A stretch of 64,000 nucleotides of DNA from CAWCWK01 sp963842125 (lineage in GTDB: Bacteria; Pseudomonadota; Alphaproteobacteria; Rhizobiales; CAWCWK01): the NCBI GenBank assembly GCA_963842125.1, contig CAWJFE010000005.1, positions 1,860,001 to 1,924,000 on the forward strand. The letters are read 5' to 3'. The notes under the pieces were generated by a model. That model did not search any database and was not told where the DNA came from. It saw only the letters and a list, made by a program, of their open reading frames with translations. Positions 19,328 to 27,785 of the stretch are shown here, piece by piece (within the stretch, counting starts at the first letter, position 1; every line of letters begins with the position of its first letter). Both the position numbers and the translations under genes were made by a program.

Positions 19328-19651
19328 ATGACGATGACGTCGGACGACGACATTACGAGCTCCGAAACCCCGCCCGCGGGCGCCCTGACCCGCACGATTC
19401 CGATCCTCAACCGACGCGGCCTCCACGCCAGGGCTTCGGCGAAGCTCGTCAAGCTCGTGGAGACGTTCGATGCGCGCGTCTGGGTCTCGCGGGAGGGCAC
19501 CAGCGTACCGGGTCATTCGATCATGGGGCTGATGATGCTCGCCGCAGCGCCCGGCACCGAGATCGACGTTGCGGCAACCGGCCCGGACGCTGAGCGGGCG
19601 CTCGACGCCATAGCCTGCCTCGTCGGCAACCGGTTCGAAGAGGAAGAGTAG
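19328..19651 (+). CDS. ptsH: Phosphocarrier protein HPr (NPr type)
   Basis: 107-residue HPr. The phospho-acceptor His33 lies in RRGLHARASAKLV and the regulatory Ser64 in GHSIMGLMML, so both the PTS site and the HprK target site are present. An N-terminal extension of about 20 acidic/polar residues precedes the fold. The start ATG is at 19328; a second ATG two codons later could also be used. It forms a regulatory PTS with the preceding EIIA. Retention of the Ser is notable beside the degenerate HprK encoded two genes upstream. Confidence 0.93.
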   Translation: MTMTSDDDITSSETPPAGALTRTIPILNRRGLHARASAKLVKLVETFDARVWVSREGTSVPGHSIMGLMMLAAAPGTEIDVAATGPDAERALDAIACLVGNRFEEEE

Positions 19652-19680
19652 GTCTTCGGCCCGCGAAGGCCGCGAACGCG

Positions 19681-19708
19681 TTGTGACTCGGGCGCGCAGG
19701 CTCTATAC
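19681..19708 (+). promoter_or_regulatory. Candidate sigma70-like promoter of ahcY
   Basis: TTGTGA at 19681-19686 and CTATAC at 19703-19708 are separated by 16 bases and lie about 60 bases before the ahcY ATG. The match to consensus is moderate. I could not recognise an S-adenosylhomocysteine riboswitch in the remaining leader. Confidence 0.35.
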
Positions 19709-19768
19709 GTGCGCGCGATCCGGCCCGCCCGTCACGCGGCCCGCACCCTCACGACCGAAAGCATTCCA

Positions 19769-21157
19769 ATGACCGACTACGCCGTCCGCGACATGTCCCA
19801 GGCCGACTACGGCCGCCTCGAGATCGAGATCGCCGAGACCGAGATGCCGGGCCTGATGGCCATCCGCGAAGAGTTCGGCGCGAGCCAGCCCTTGAAGGGC
19901 GCGCGCATCGCCGGGTGCCTTCACATGACGATACAGACGGCCGTCCTCATCGAGACGCTGGTCGCCTTGGGCGCCGAGTGCCGCTGGGCGTCGTGCAACA
20001 TCTTCTCGACGCAGGACCACGCCGCCGCCGCCATCGCCGCCGCTGGCGTCCCGGTCTTCGCCCACAAGGGCGAGACGCTGGCCGAGTACTGGGACTTCGT
20101 CGACAAGATCTTCGACTGGGGGAACGGCGAGACCGCCAACATGATCCTCGACGATGGCGGCGACGCCACGATGCTGATCCTCCTCGGCGCGCGCACCGAA
20201 GGAGGCACCGCCCTGCCGGAGCCGAAGAACGAGGAAGAGACCGAGTTCTACAAGGTCATCCGCCGCCGCATCGAGCAGTCGCCCGGCTTCTTCGCCAAGG
20301 TTCGCGATGCGATCAAGGGCGTGTCCGAGGAGACGACGACGGGCGTGATGCGCCTTTATCAAATGCAGGAGAAGGGCGAACTGCCGTTCCCGGCGATCAA
20401 CGTCAACGACAGCGTCACGAAGTCGAAGTTCGACAACAAATACGGCACTCGCGAAAGCTTGGTCGACGGCATCCGCCGCGCGACGGACGTGATGCTGGCG
20501 GGCAAGGTCGCCGTCGTCGCGGGCTATGGCGATGTCGGCAAGGGTTCGGCGCAGTCGCTGGCAGGTGCCGGCGCGCGCGTCGTCGTGACCGAGATCGACC
20601 CGATCTGCGCCCTCCAGGCCGCCATGGACGGCTACGAGGTTCAGACCATGGACGACGCTGCAAAGACGGCAGACGTCTTCGTGACGGCCACCGGCAACAA
20701 GGACGTCATCACCGCCGACCACATGCGCTCGATGAAGGACATGGCGATCGTCTGCAATATCGGTCATTTCGACAACGAGATTCAGGTCGATGCGGTGCGC
20801 AACATGAAGTGGCGCAACGTGAAGCCGCAGGTCGATCTGATCGAGTTTCCGGACGGCAAGCGCATGATCCTCCTCTCGGAAGGCCGTCTCGTGAACCTGG
20901 GCAACGCGACCGGGCACCCCAGCTTCGTCATGTCGGCGTCCTTCGCTAATCAGGTGCTGGCGCAGATGGAGCTTTGGCAGAACGGCGATGCCTATGAGAA
21001 CCGCGTCTTCGTGCTGCCCAAGCATCTCGACGAGAAGGTCGCGCGCCTCCATCTCGACAAGCTCGGCGCCAAGCTGACCGAGCTTTCCGACGATCAGGCC
21101 GGCTATCTCGGGCTGGAGAAGTCAGGGCCGTTCAAGTCCGACCAGTACCGCTACTGA
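19769..21157 (+). CDS. ahcY: Adenosylhomocysteinase
   Basis: 462 residues. It hydrolyses S-adenosyl-L-homocysteine to adenosine and homocysteine and so relieves product inhibition of methyltransferases. The substrate region (GCLHMTIQTAVLIETL), the NAD-binding motif (VAGYGDVGKGSAQSL) and the C-terminal KSDQYRY are all textbook. The ATG at 19769 is chosen because the protein then begins close to the conserved region, as in other alphaproteobacteria; the upstream in-frame codons are unlike the family. An inverted repeat follows the stop. Confidence 0.98.
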   Translation: MTDYAVRDMSQADYGRLEIEIAETEMPGLMAIREEFGASQPLKGARIAGCLHMTIQTAVLIETLVALGAECRWASCNIFSTQDHAAAAIAAAGVPVFAHKGETLAEYWDFVDKIFDWGNGETANMILDDGGDATMLILLGARTEGGTALPEPKNEEETEFYKVIRRRIEQSPGFFAKVRDAIKGVSEETTTGVMRLYQMQEKGELPFPAINVNDSVTKSKFDNKYGTRESLVDGIRRATDVMLAGKVAVVAGYGDVGKGSAQSLAGAGARVVVTEIDPICALQAAMDGYEVQTMDDAAKTADVFVTATGNKDVITADHMRSMKDMAIVCNIGHFDNEIQVDAVRNMKWRNVKPQVDLIEFPDGKRMILLSEGRLVNLGNATGHPSFVMSASFANQVLAQMELWQNGDAYENRVFVLPKHLDEKVARLHLDKLGAKLTELSDDQAGYLGLEKSGPFKSDQYRY

Positions 21158-21166
21158 TCGCGATGG

Positions 21167-21192
21167 CATCCCGGCGGCGGTCCACCGGGATG
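21167..21192 (+). terminator. Hairpin after ahcY
   Basis: Perfect 8-bp inverted repeat, CATCCCGG at 21167-21174 and CCGGGATG at 21185-21192, with a 10-base loop, 10 bases after the ahcY stop. No T-run follows, so it may be a weak terminator or an mRNA 3'-end stabiliser. Confidence 0.45.
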
Positions 21193-21210
21193 TTCACCGC
21201 CCGTTCTGTG

Positions 21211-21244
21211 GCGTCGGAAGCACGGACACCCCACGCTCCGACGC
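21211..21244 (+). terminator. Second hairpin between ahcY and divL
   Basis: Perfect 8-bp arms, GCGTCGGA at 21211-21218 and TCCGACGC at 21237-21244, with an 18-base loop. Together with the hairpin at 21167 it suggests that ahcY and divL are separate transcription units. No T-run is present. Confidence 0.35.
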
Positions 21245-21308
21245 AGTGATTCGGTACGCCTTCTTTCACCCTCTTCCTTCATAGTACGCTCATCGTTCGG
21301 AGAGGCGG

Positions 21309-24152
21309 GTGCGCTGGTCGACGGGTCCGGGGGGGCCTGTCGACACTCATCCTCGCCCGTCGATCTCCGTTGGTTCGAGTCGAGGGACGGGCATGCCGTT
21401 GCGCGGATTGTCGAGACGAGTGGACGACGCGCCTGTGGCCGCATCGGACGAAAACGACCGCCCGGCAACGGGTTTTGCCGCTGCGCGAGATCGTATCGTC
21501 GAACCCGAGACGACGGATGGCGAGGACGCGCATGACGCATCGCCACTCCTGTCGACACCGGCGCGATCCCGACCGGACTTCCCCCTCGGCCTCGTCCTGA
21601 CGGCCCTCGCCACGCTGACGCTGACGCTGGGCGGCCTCCTCATCGCCTGGCATCTCCATCCGTCGAACAGTCCCATTGCGGGAACCAGATCGAACGCCCT
21701 GCCGCTGTTCGTCGGCGGTCTCGTCATCGTCCAGATCACGCTCATCGGCATCATCGCCTACCGCGAATGGTATGGCCGACGCATGCGGAGTTCCGAGGCC
21801 ACCAGGGCCGAGGACATCCGGGAAAGCCTGGAGCGCGCACGGACCATCCTCGAGGCGGAGCCCCAGATCGCGATCACCTGGATGGGCGGGCGACGCCCGG
21901 ACGTCTTCGGCAACGCCGAACTCATGGAGCAACTGGGCGGCCTTCACCGGATCGCGGCGTTCGGCACCTGGGCCGCGCCCTCCGGTGCCGCTCGGCTCGA
22001 GCACGCGGTCACCCGGCTGCGTGAGACGGGGGAGAGCTTCCGGCTGAGCGTTCCACTGAAGGGCCGCTCCGGCCACGCCCTCCTCGCGACGGGTGAAGTT
22101 CGGGACGCTGCGGCACTGTTGCGGCTGCGCGACGAGACGGAGGAGGCCGAAAGCCGCGCGGTCGCAGAAGCCGCGCGCGAGACCGCCGAGGCACAGGCCA
22201 AGGCACTGCGGACGCTTCTCGAAGCCGTCCCCGTACCCGTCTGGCAGCGGGATCCGAAAGGCCAGGTCTCCTGGACCAACGCTGCCTACTCCGCTGCCGT
22301 CTCCCGCCCCGCGATTGCCGGGGCGAAGGCGCCCCATCGGCAGGCGAAGGACGCCGAGCCGGGGGTAGAAGAGCTTCTGTCGGAGAGCGCACGCCGTGCG
22401 ATGGCGATTTCCCGCCTCGAAGGCGACATCTTCCGCGCCCGCACCAACGCGGTGATGGCGGGCGAACGGCGCACGCTCGACGTCTGCGAGGTCCCGGTCG
22501 AGGACGGTGCCGTCGGTATCGCGTTCGATGCGACCGAGGCGGAGGACGCCAAGGCCGAGCTTCAGCGCCATATCGAGAGCCACGCCCGCACGCTCGACCA
22601 GCTGCACACCGCCGTCGCGATCTTCGGGCCGGACAAGCGCCTCCTCTTCCACAACGAGGCCTATCGCGAACTTCTCGGCCTCGACCATGCCTGGCTCCTC
22701 ACCGCGCCGCTCGACGCCGAGATCCTCGAGCGCCTGCGCGAGATCGGCCGGGTACCCGAGCAAACCGATTTCCGTGCGTGGAAACGCCAGACCCTCGAGA
22801 TCTACCGCGCCCTCGAGCCGCGCGAGGACTGGTGGCCGATGCCGGACGGGCAGATGCTCCGCGTCGTCGCGACGCCGGGCGCCGAGGGCGGCGTCATCTA
22901 CTTCTACGAGGACCATACCGAGAAGCTCGACCTCGAAAGCCGTCTCGACACGCTTGGCCGCGTACAGGGCGAGACGCTCGACAACCTGAGGGAAGGTGTC
23001 GCCGTCTTCGCATCCAACGGCCGCCTGTCGCTCTGCAATCCGAGCTTTGCCGAGATGTGGGGCCTCGGCGCCGGCGTCGCGATGGACGAGCCGCATATCG
23101 ACGAGATCATCGGTGCTGCTTCGGGCTTCGACACCGCGCCCGACTGGAAGCGCATCAAGGCGATGGTCACGGAGATCGACACCCGCGAATCGACCGGCGG
23201 CCGGATGACGCGCTCGGATGGCAAGACGCTCGACTATCTCGTCCAGCCTCTGCCGGACGGCGCCACCCTCGTCACCTTCGGCGATATGACCGACAGTCTC
23301 TCGGCCGCGACGGCACTCCAGGAGCGCAATCAGGCGCTCGTCGCGGCGGACGAGTTGAAGAACGCCTTCGTCAGCCACGTCTCCTACGAGCTTCGCACGC
23401 CGCTGACGCACATCATCGGGTTCTCGGAAGTCCTCGCGTCCGAGCAGTTCGGCGTACTCAACGACAAGCAGCGCGAATATGCCGACGACATCTACACGTC
23501 GTCCGACGCGCTCATGACGATCATCGACCACATACTCGACCTCGCGACCATCGATGCGGGCGCGATGGAGTTGGAGATCGACGATCTCGACGTTCGCGAA
23601 GCCGTCGAGATCGCCGCCGAAGGTCTCGCCGACCGCATCCGCGAGAACGAGATCAGGCTCGACCTCTCCATCGCGCCCGATGTCGGCACGGTGGCAGCCG
23701 ATTCCAATCGCCTTACGCAGATCCTCTTCAACCTCCTGTCCAACGCCGTCGGCGTCTCCGATCCGGGTGGGCACGTGGCGGTCGATGTGTCGCGAGAAGA
23801 CAACGCCATCCGCTTCGCGATTTCGGACGATGGGCCAGGGCTGGACCAAGCCGACCTCAAGCGCGTCTTCGACCGGTTCGAGACCGGTCCCAAACGCGGT
23901 CGGCACCGCGGCGCGGGGCTCGGCCTCTCCATCGTCCAGAGCTTCGTCGACCTCCATGGTGGGCGCATCGACGCGACGAGCACTCCCGGCGTCGGCACCA
24001 CCGTCAGCGTCACGCTTCCCGCCAGTCGGCAGAGCGTCGAGGCAGTCGAGAGCCAGTCCGATGGATCGGTCCCGACCTCTGCGGCCGATGCTATGGCGAT
24101 CGATACAGCGTCCGAACTAGCGGACCTCGCCGACGATCGGGCGTCGGCATGA
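21309..24152 (+). CDS. divL: DivL-type PAS sensor protein with Tyr in place of the phospho-acceptor His
   Basis: Up to 947 residues; ATG codons at 21309 and 21393 are both possible starts. Two membrane helices lie near residues 92-114 and 130-150. Three or so PAS regions follow, then a HisKA-like domain and an HATPase domain (NLLSNAVGVSD, SDDGPGL, GAGLGLSIVQSF). The H-box reads HVSYELRTPL, so the usual His before ELRTPL is Tyr693. That is the hallmark of DivL, which acts in the alphaproteobacterial cell-cycle circuit by modulating CckA through DivK rather than as an ordinary kinase. The location between ahcY and tsaE is the usual rhizobial one. The stop overlaps the tsaE start. Confidence 0.88.
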   Translation: MRWSTGPGGPVDTHPRPSISVGSSRGTGMPLRGLSRRVDDAPVAASDENDRPATGFAAARDRIVEPETTDGEDAHDASPLLSTPARSRPDFPLGLVLTALATLTLTLGGLLIAWHLHPSNSPIAGTRSNALPLFVGGLVIVQITLIGIIAYREWYGRRMRSSEATRAEDIRESLERARTILEAEPQIAITWMGGRRPDVFGNAELMEQLGGLHRIAAFGTWAAPSGAARLEHAVTRLRETGESFRLSVPLKGRSGHALLATGEVRDAAALLRLRDETEEAESRAVAEAARETAEAQAKALRTLLEAVPVPVWQRDPKGQVSWTNAAYSAAVSRPAIAGAKAPHRQAKDAEPGVEELLSESARRAMAISRLEGDIFRARTNAVMAGERRTLDVCEVPVEDGAVGIAFDATEAEDAKAELQRHIESHARTLDQLHTAVAIFGPDKRLLFHNEAYRELLGLDHAWLLTAPLDAEILERLREIGRVPEQTDFRAWKRQTLEIYRALEPREDWWPMPDGQMLRVVATPGAEGGVIYFYEDHTEKLDLESRLDTLGRVQGETLDNLREGVAVFASNGRLSLCNPSFAEMWGLGAGVAMDEPHIDEIIGAASGFDTAPDWKRIKAMVTEIDTRESTGGRMTRSDGKTLDYLVQPLPDGATLVTFGDMTDSLSAATALQERNQALVAADELKNAFVSHVSYELRTPLTHIIGFSEVLASEQFGVLNDKQREYADDIYTSSDALMTIIDHILDLATIDAGAMELEIDDLDVREAVEIAAEGLADRIRENEIRLDLSIAPDVGTVAADSNRLTQILFNLLSNAVGVSDPGGHVAVDVSREDNAIRFAISDDGPGLDQADLKRVFDRFETGPKRGRHRGAGLGLSIVQSFVDLHGGRIDATSTPGVGTTVSVTLPASRQSVEAVESQSDGSVPTSAADAMAIDTASELADLADDRASA

Positions 24153-25768
24153 CCGCGAACGTCGCAAGCGTGGCGCCCTGGCCGGAGGAGGCGGTGCCCG
24201 TGCCCGCACACTGGTCACGTCGCCTCGATGCCTATGAGGCGGGCATCCTCGCGGAGGCGTTGGCGGCGCGTCTTCAGTCGGGCGACCTCGTCCTTCTCGA
24301 TGGCGAGATCGGAGCTGGGAAATCCCACCTCGCCCGTGCCCTGATCCGGGCTCTGGCCGGCGACGCGCATCTCGACGTGCCGAGCCCGACGTTCACACTC
24401 GTCCAGCCCTACGCCGTTCGGCTACCGATCCTACATGTCGATCTCTACCGCGTCGCCGATCCGTACGAAGTCGACGAACTCGATCTTGCCGACAGCCTCG
24501 AGATGGGTGCCGTACTGGTCGAATGGCCATCGCGAGCCGAGGCGGCACTGCCGCGCGCAGATGCCCGCCTCACAATTGCGATCGAGAGCATCGCCGATGA
24601 TCCCGACCACCGGATCTACACTCTGAGCGCCGACGGGGGGTTCGCCGATAGGATCGCTCGCCTTTTCGAAGTCGAGGCCTTCCTGGAGGAGGCCGGCTGG
24701 GCGTCCGCGCACCGCTGTCACGTCATCGGCGACGCCTCGACCCGGCGCTACGAACGATTGATGAGGGGCGAAGCGCACGCAATCCTGATGGACGCCCCGG
24801 AGGCGGTGACCGCACCCGCCGGAGAGCGCCGCGCGGTCGACCTCGCCAATCCGCCGCGTCCCGGCTCGCCGGACTATGCCGCGACGGTCGGGCTGGCGCC
24901 GAAACTCTCGGCCTTTCTCGCGATCGGCCAGATGCTGCACGCCCGGGGCTTCGGAACGCCCGCAATCCTCGCCAACGACCCCGCCGGACAATCGGCGCTC
25001 CTCGAAGACCTCGGCAGCGTCAGTATAGCGGAGGACGGCCAGGCCGTTCCGGAGCGCTACGGCGTCGCGATGGACCGTCTGGCAAGCGTCCACCGCGAGG
25101 CTTGGCCGCAGACCGTCGTCTTCGAAGGCGCGTCGCACACGCTGCCTACCTACGACCTCGACGCATTCACGGCCGAACTCGCGCAGTTCCATGCCTGGTT
25201 CGTCCCGAGGCATGGCGGATGGGGCGATCCGGTCGACTTTCTGACCGCCTGGCAGGCGGCGCTCGCTCCGGTGCTGGAGAGCTGCGAGATGAGCTGGGTC
25301 CTGCGCGACTACCACGCGCCGAACCTGATGTGGCGCGCAGGTCGCAGCGACCTCGACCGGATCGGCATCCTAGACTTCCAGGACGCACTGATCGGGCCAG
25401 CGGCCTACGACGTCGCATCGCTCGCGCAGGATGCGCGGACCGACATGGAGGACGGTCTGTCGGACGCGCTCCTCCACCGCTATCTCACATCGCGCGCTTC
25501 GGAACCGGGCTTCGACGCTGATACGTTCGAGAATGCCTACTGGCTGATGGGCGCGCAGCGGGCGACCAAGGTGCTGGGCGCTTTCGTGCGCCTCGCCGTC
25601 GATGCCGAGAAGCCCGGCTATCTCTCCCACCTCTCCCGTGTCGCCGCCCACCTTCGTCGCTGCCTCGCGAAGCCGGCGCTGGCCGGGCTTCGGCCCTATT
25701 ATGATGGCGTCGGGCTCGACCGAGCGGGTTCGCTCACAGCGGACGATCTGGGCAGCGACGCTTCGTGA
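24149..25768 (+). CDS. tsaE: TsaE-AmgK fusion: tRNA t6A ATPase plus anomeric cell-wall amino-sugar kinase
   Basis: 539-residue two-domain protein. Residues 1 to about 165 are TsaE, with P-loop GEIGAGKSHLA and SPTFTLVQPY; TsaE supports threonylcarbamoyl-adenosine modification of tRNA. Residues about 185-520 are an aminoglycoside-phosphotransferase-like kinase, with catalytic RDYHAPNLMW and metal-binding LDFQDA. This matches AmgK, the kinase that phosphorylates N-acetylmuramic acid/GlcNAc at the anomeric carbon. The fusion is common in alphaproteobacteria. The next gene is a MurU-like uridylyltransferase, overlapping by 4 bases, which supports peptidoglycan-sugar recycling as the role of the C-terminal domain. 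Confidence 0.88.
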   Translation: MTANVASVAPWPEEAVPVPAHWSRRLDAYEAGILAEALAARLQSGDLVLLDGEIGAGKSHLARALIRALAGDAHLDVPSPTFTLVQPYAVRLPILHVDLYRVADPYEVDELDLADSLEMGAVLVEWPSRAEAALPRADARLTIAIESIADDPDHRIYTLSADGGFADRIARLFEVEAFLEEAGWASAHRCHVIGDASTRRYERLMRGEAHAILMDAPEAVTAPAGERRAVDLANPPRPGSPDYAATVGLAPKLSAFLAIGQMLHARGFGTPAILANDPAGQSALLEDLGSVSIAEDGQAVPERYGVAMDRLASVHREAWPQTVVFEGASHTLPTYDLDAFTAELAQFHAWFVPRHGGWGDPVDFLTAWQAALAPVLESCEMSWVLRDYHAPNLMWRAGRSDLDRIGILDFQDALIGPAAYDVASLAQDARTDMEDGLSDALLHRYLTSRASEPGFDADTFENAYWLMGAQRATKVLGAFVRLAVDAEKPGYLSHLSRVAAHLRRCLAKPALAGLRPYYDGVGLDRAGSLTADDLGSDAS

Positions 25769-26508
25769 CCCCGTCGTCCGGTATCGTCCTCGCCGCGGGC
25801 TTCGGCACGCGGATGCGACCCCTGACGGACGACCGCCCCAAGGCGCTCGTCGCGGTCGCGGGTCGCACGCTCCTAGATCACGCGGTCCTGCGCCTGGTGC
25901 GGGCGGGCGTGACGCGGGTCGTCGTCAACGTTCACTACATGGCCGACATGGTCGAAGCCCATCTGGCGGGACCGACGCGTTCCATGCTGTCGGCTTTGGG
26001 CGAGCACTCCGTCGAGATCCTCGTCTCGGACGAACGCGCCGAGATCCTCGAGACCGGCGGCGGCGTAAAGGCGGCGCTGCCGCAGCTCGGGGATGATCCG
26101 TTCTTCGTGACCAATGTCGATTCGCTCTGGATCGAGGGCGGTCTGCCGAACCTCGATCGGCTCACGGTCGACCCGCTGGGCGACCTCCGAGCGCGTGTTC
26201 TCCTCGCTCCCACTACCGGGTCTCTCGGCTTCGACGGTCGCGGCGACTTCCATCGCGACGACGAGGGCCATCTCGAACGCCCTGCCCCCGGCGAGCCCGC
26301 GCCCTTCGCCTATCCCGGCACGCTCCTCACCAGCGCCGCCGCCTTCCGCGACATGCCGGACGGCCGCTGGTCCCTCAACCGAATGTTCGACGCGGCACTC
26401 ACCGAACGCGCCCTCCTCGGCACCCCCATGGGTGGCCTGTGGATGCATGTCGGCACCCCCGACGCCGTGAACGACGCGGAACGCGCCATCGCCGCAAAAC
26501 CGAGCTAG
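25765..26508 (+). CDS. murU: N-acetylmuramate 1-phosphate uridylyltransferase (MurU-like)
   Basis: 247-residue sugar-1-phosphate nucleotidyltransferase. The N-terminal signature is LAAGFGTRMRPLTDDRPKAL and the metal-binding Asp is in FVTNVDSLW. The GTG start lies inside the stop of the AmgK domain gene (GTGA), so the pair is translationally coupled. By homology AmgK and MurU convert recycled MurNAc to UDP-MurNAc without de novo synthesis. Databases often call this gene mannose-1-phosphate guanylyltransferase; the context favours MurU. In relatives it is followed by addB on the same strand, here by chvI on the opposite strand. Confidence 0.82.
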   Translation: MTPSSGIVLAAGFGTRMRPLTDDRPKALVAVAGRTLLDHAVLRLVRAGVTRVVVNVHYMADMVEAHLAGPTRSMLSALGEHSVEILVSDERAEILETGGGVKAALPQLGDDPFFVTNVDSLWIEGGLPNLDRLTVDPLGDLRARVLLAPTTGSLGFDGRGDFHRDDEGHLERPAPGEPAPFAYPGTLLTSAAAFRDMPDGRWSLNRMFDAALTERALLGTPMGGLWMHVGTPDAVNDAERAIAAKPS

Positions 26509-26522
26509 AGCCCGCACACGCC

Positions 26523-26539
26523 GTGATCCTACCGATCAC
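26523..26539. terminator. Short inverted repeat between converging murU and chvI
   Basis: GTGATC at 26523-26528 and GATCAC at 26534-26539 form a 6-bp stem with a 5-base loop in the 71-base gap between convergent genes. It may end transcription from both sides. No T-run is present. This gap is also the second inferred inversion junction. Confidence 0.3.
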
Positions 26540-26579
26540 AAGCGGGCGGGCGACGACGCCGGAGGTCTGCTTCGGCGCT

Positions 26580-27327
26580 TCAGAGTTCGCGGAAGCGATA
26601 GCCGACGCCATAAAGCGTTTCGATCATGTCGAAGTCATCGTCGACCTGCTTGAACTTCTTGCGCAGGCGCTTGATGTGGCTGTCGATCGTGCGGTCGTCG
26701 ACATAGACCTGATCGTCATAGGCCGCATCCATGAGCGCGTTGCGGCTCTTGACCACGCCGGGGCGCTGGGCGAGCGCGTGGAGGATGAGGAACTCGGTCA
26801 CGGTCAGCGTGACCGGCTTTCCGTCCCAGGTGCAGGTATGGCGCTCGGAGTCCATCTTGAGGAGGCCGCGCTCCATCACGTCGGCGGCGGTCGTCGTGCC
26901 CTCCCGCTGCGCCCGGTACGGCTGGGGCTCCGCCCCCTCCCCCGCCTGTACCGAGGATGTCACGCCCGTTCGCCCGCTTGAGGACGGCGCGGACGCGCTC
27001 GACGAGGAGGCGTTGCGAGAACGGCTTTCGGATGAAATCGTCGGCACCCATCTTGAAGCCGAAAAGCTCGTCGATCTCCTCGTCCTTCGACGTCAGGAAG
27101 ATGACGGGAAGCTCGGAGTGCTGGCGCAGACGGCGCAGCAGCTCCATGCCGTCCATCCGCGGCATCTTGATATCGAAGATCGCGATGTCGGGCGGGTTGA
27201 TCTGCAAACCGTCCAGGGCGGATGCACCGTCCGTATAGGTCTGAACCGTATAACCTTCGCTTTCGAGTGCGATCGAGACCGAGGTCAGGATATTCCGGTC
27301 GTCATCGACAAGGGCGATAGTAGCCAT
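26580..27327 (-). pseudogene. chvI: Response regulator ChvI (BvrR homologue), frameshifted in the linker
   Basis: The receiver half (from 27327) reads MATIALVDDDRNILTSVSIA with phospho-acceptor DIKMPRMDG and KPFSQRLLVERV, near identical to rhizobial ChvI. The winged-helix DNA-binding half (to 26580) reads TVTEFLILHALAQRPG through DRTIDSHIKRLRKKF and GVGYRF. The halves are in different frames; the switch falls between about 26930 and 26947, in two 5-C runs (26933-26937 and 26939-26943). One extra base or two missing bases would restore a protein of about 248 residues, the family length. This is either a true lesion or a homopolymer sequencing error. The frame of the receiver runs on to 26716 as a meaningless tail. 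Confidence 0.85.
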
Positions 27328-27785
27328 CTGATCGTCTCCCGGACGCCTCGCTTAAGGCTCCGCACGCACAAGGACTCGGTCGCGTGCCCCGAAGGACGAC
27401 GCCGTCGCTGTGGCTGCAATGCCACATGTCGCGCCAATCGCCAAGGGCTGTGGAAATTGAGGACGTGCCGGGCGCTGACCTAGCGGGAACTCATCTGGGG
27501 GGTGATGCACTCCTCGGTCGGTCATTCGAGCTCGCCCGCCGAACGTAGTGCGCAAGTTGCGGAGCCTAGTGCCCGGAGCATAGCGCAAGTCCACGAACTC
27601 GCATCGGGAGAAAGACCCGACCGGCGGGCTTTTTGACCAAGCGATCAAGAAAATCGGTTCAAGGAAGAGAGCGCCATCTCACCTGTTGCGTCGCGCGGTT
27701 CGCTCTCGTACGACCCTGTGGACTTACCGATTTTGCAGCGCAGCATCGTTGCGCGGCCCGCTTCAACTTTGAAGGACTTCCCGCA
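27328..27785. promoter_or_regulatory. Divergent chvI-pckA intergenic region
   Basis: 458 bases without a credible gene. It must carry promoters for chvI (leftward) and pckA (rightward). The pckA leader has a perfect palindrome, CTTCAA-CT-TTGAAG, at 27761-27774 overlapping the AAGGA ribosome-binding site (27772-27776), so folding could mask it. A relatively AT-rich stretch near 27630-27665 is the best place for the pckA promoter. In rhizobia pckA and chvI are also divergent neighbours, so this junction is the ancestral one. Confidence 0.5.

Noticed and set aside
19652..19768. S-adenosylhomocysteine riboswitch before ahcY
   Set aside because: The 117-base leader shows no conserved core I can recognise; a covariance-model search would settle it.
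21279..23957. An 892-codon open frame antisense to divL, and similar long antisense frames over addA (11025-13115), addB (13136-15370) and the GGDEF-EAL gene (33943-36138)
   Set aside because: These are by-products of high GC content and strong third-position bias. Their translations are rich in Arg, Asp, Gly and His, match no family, and each opposes an unmistakable gene.
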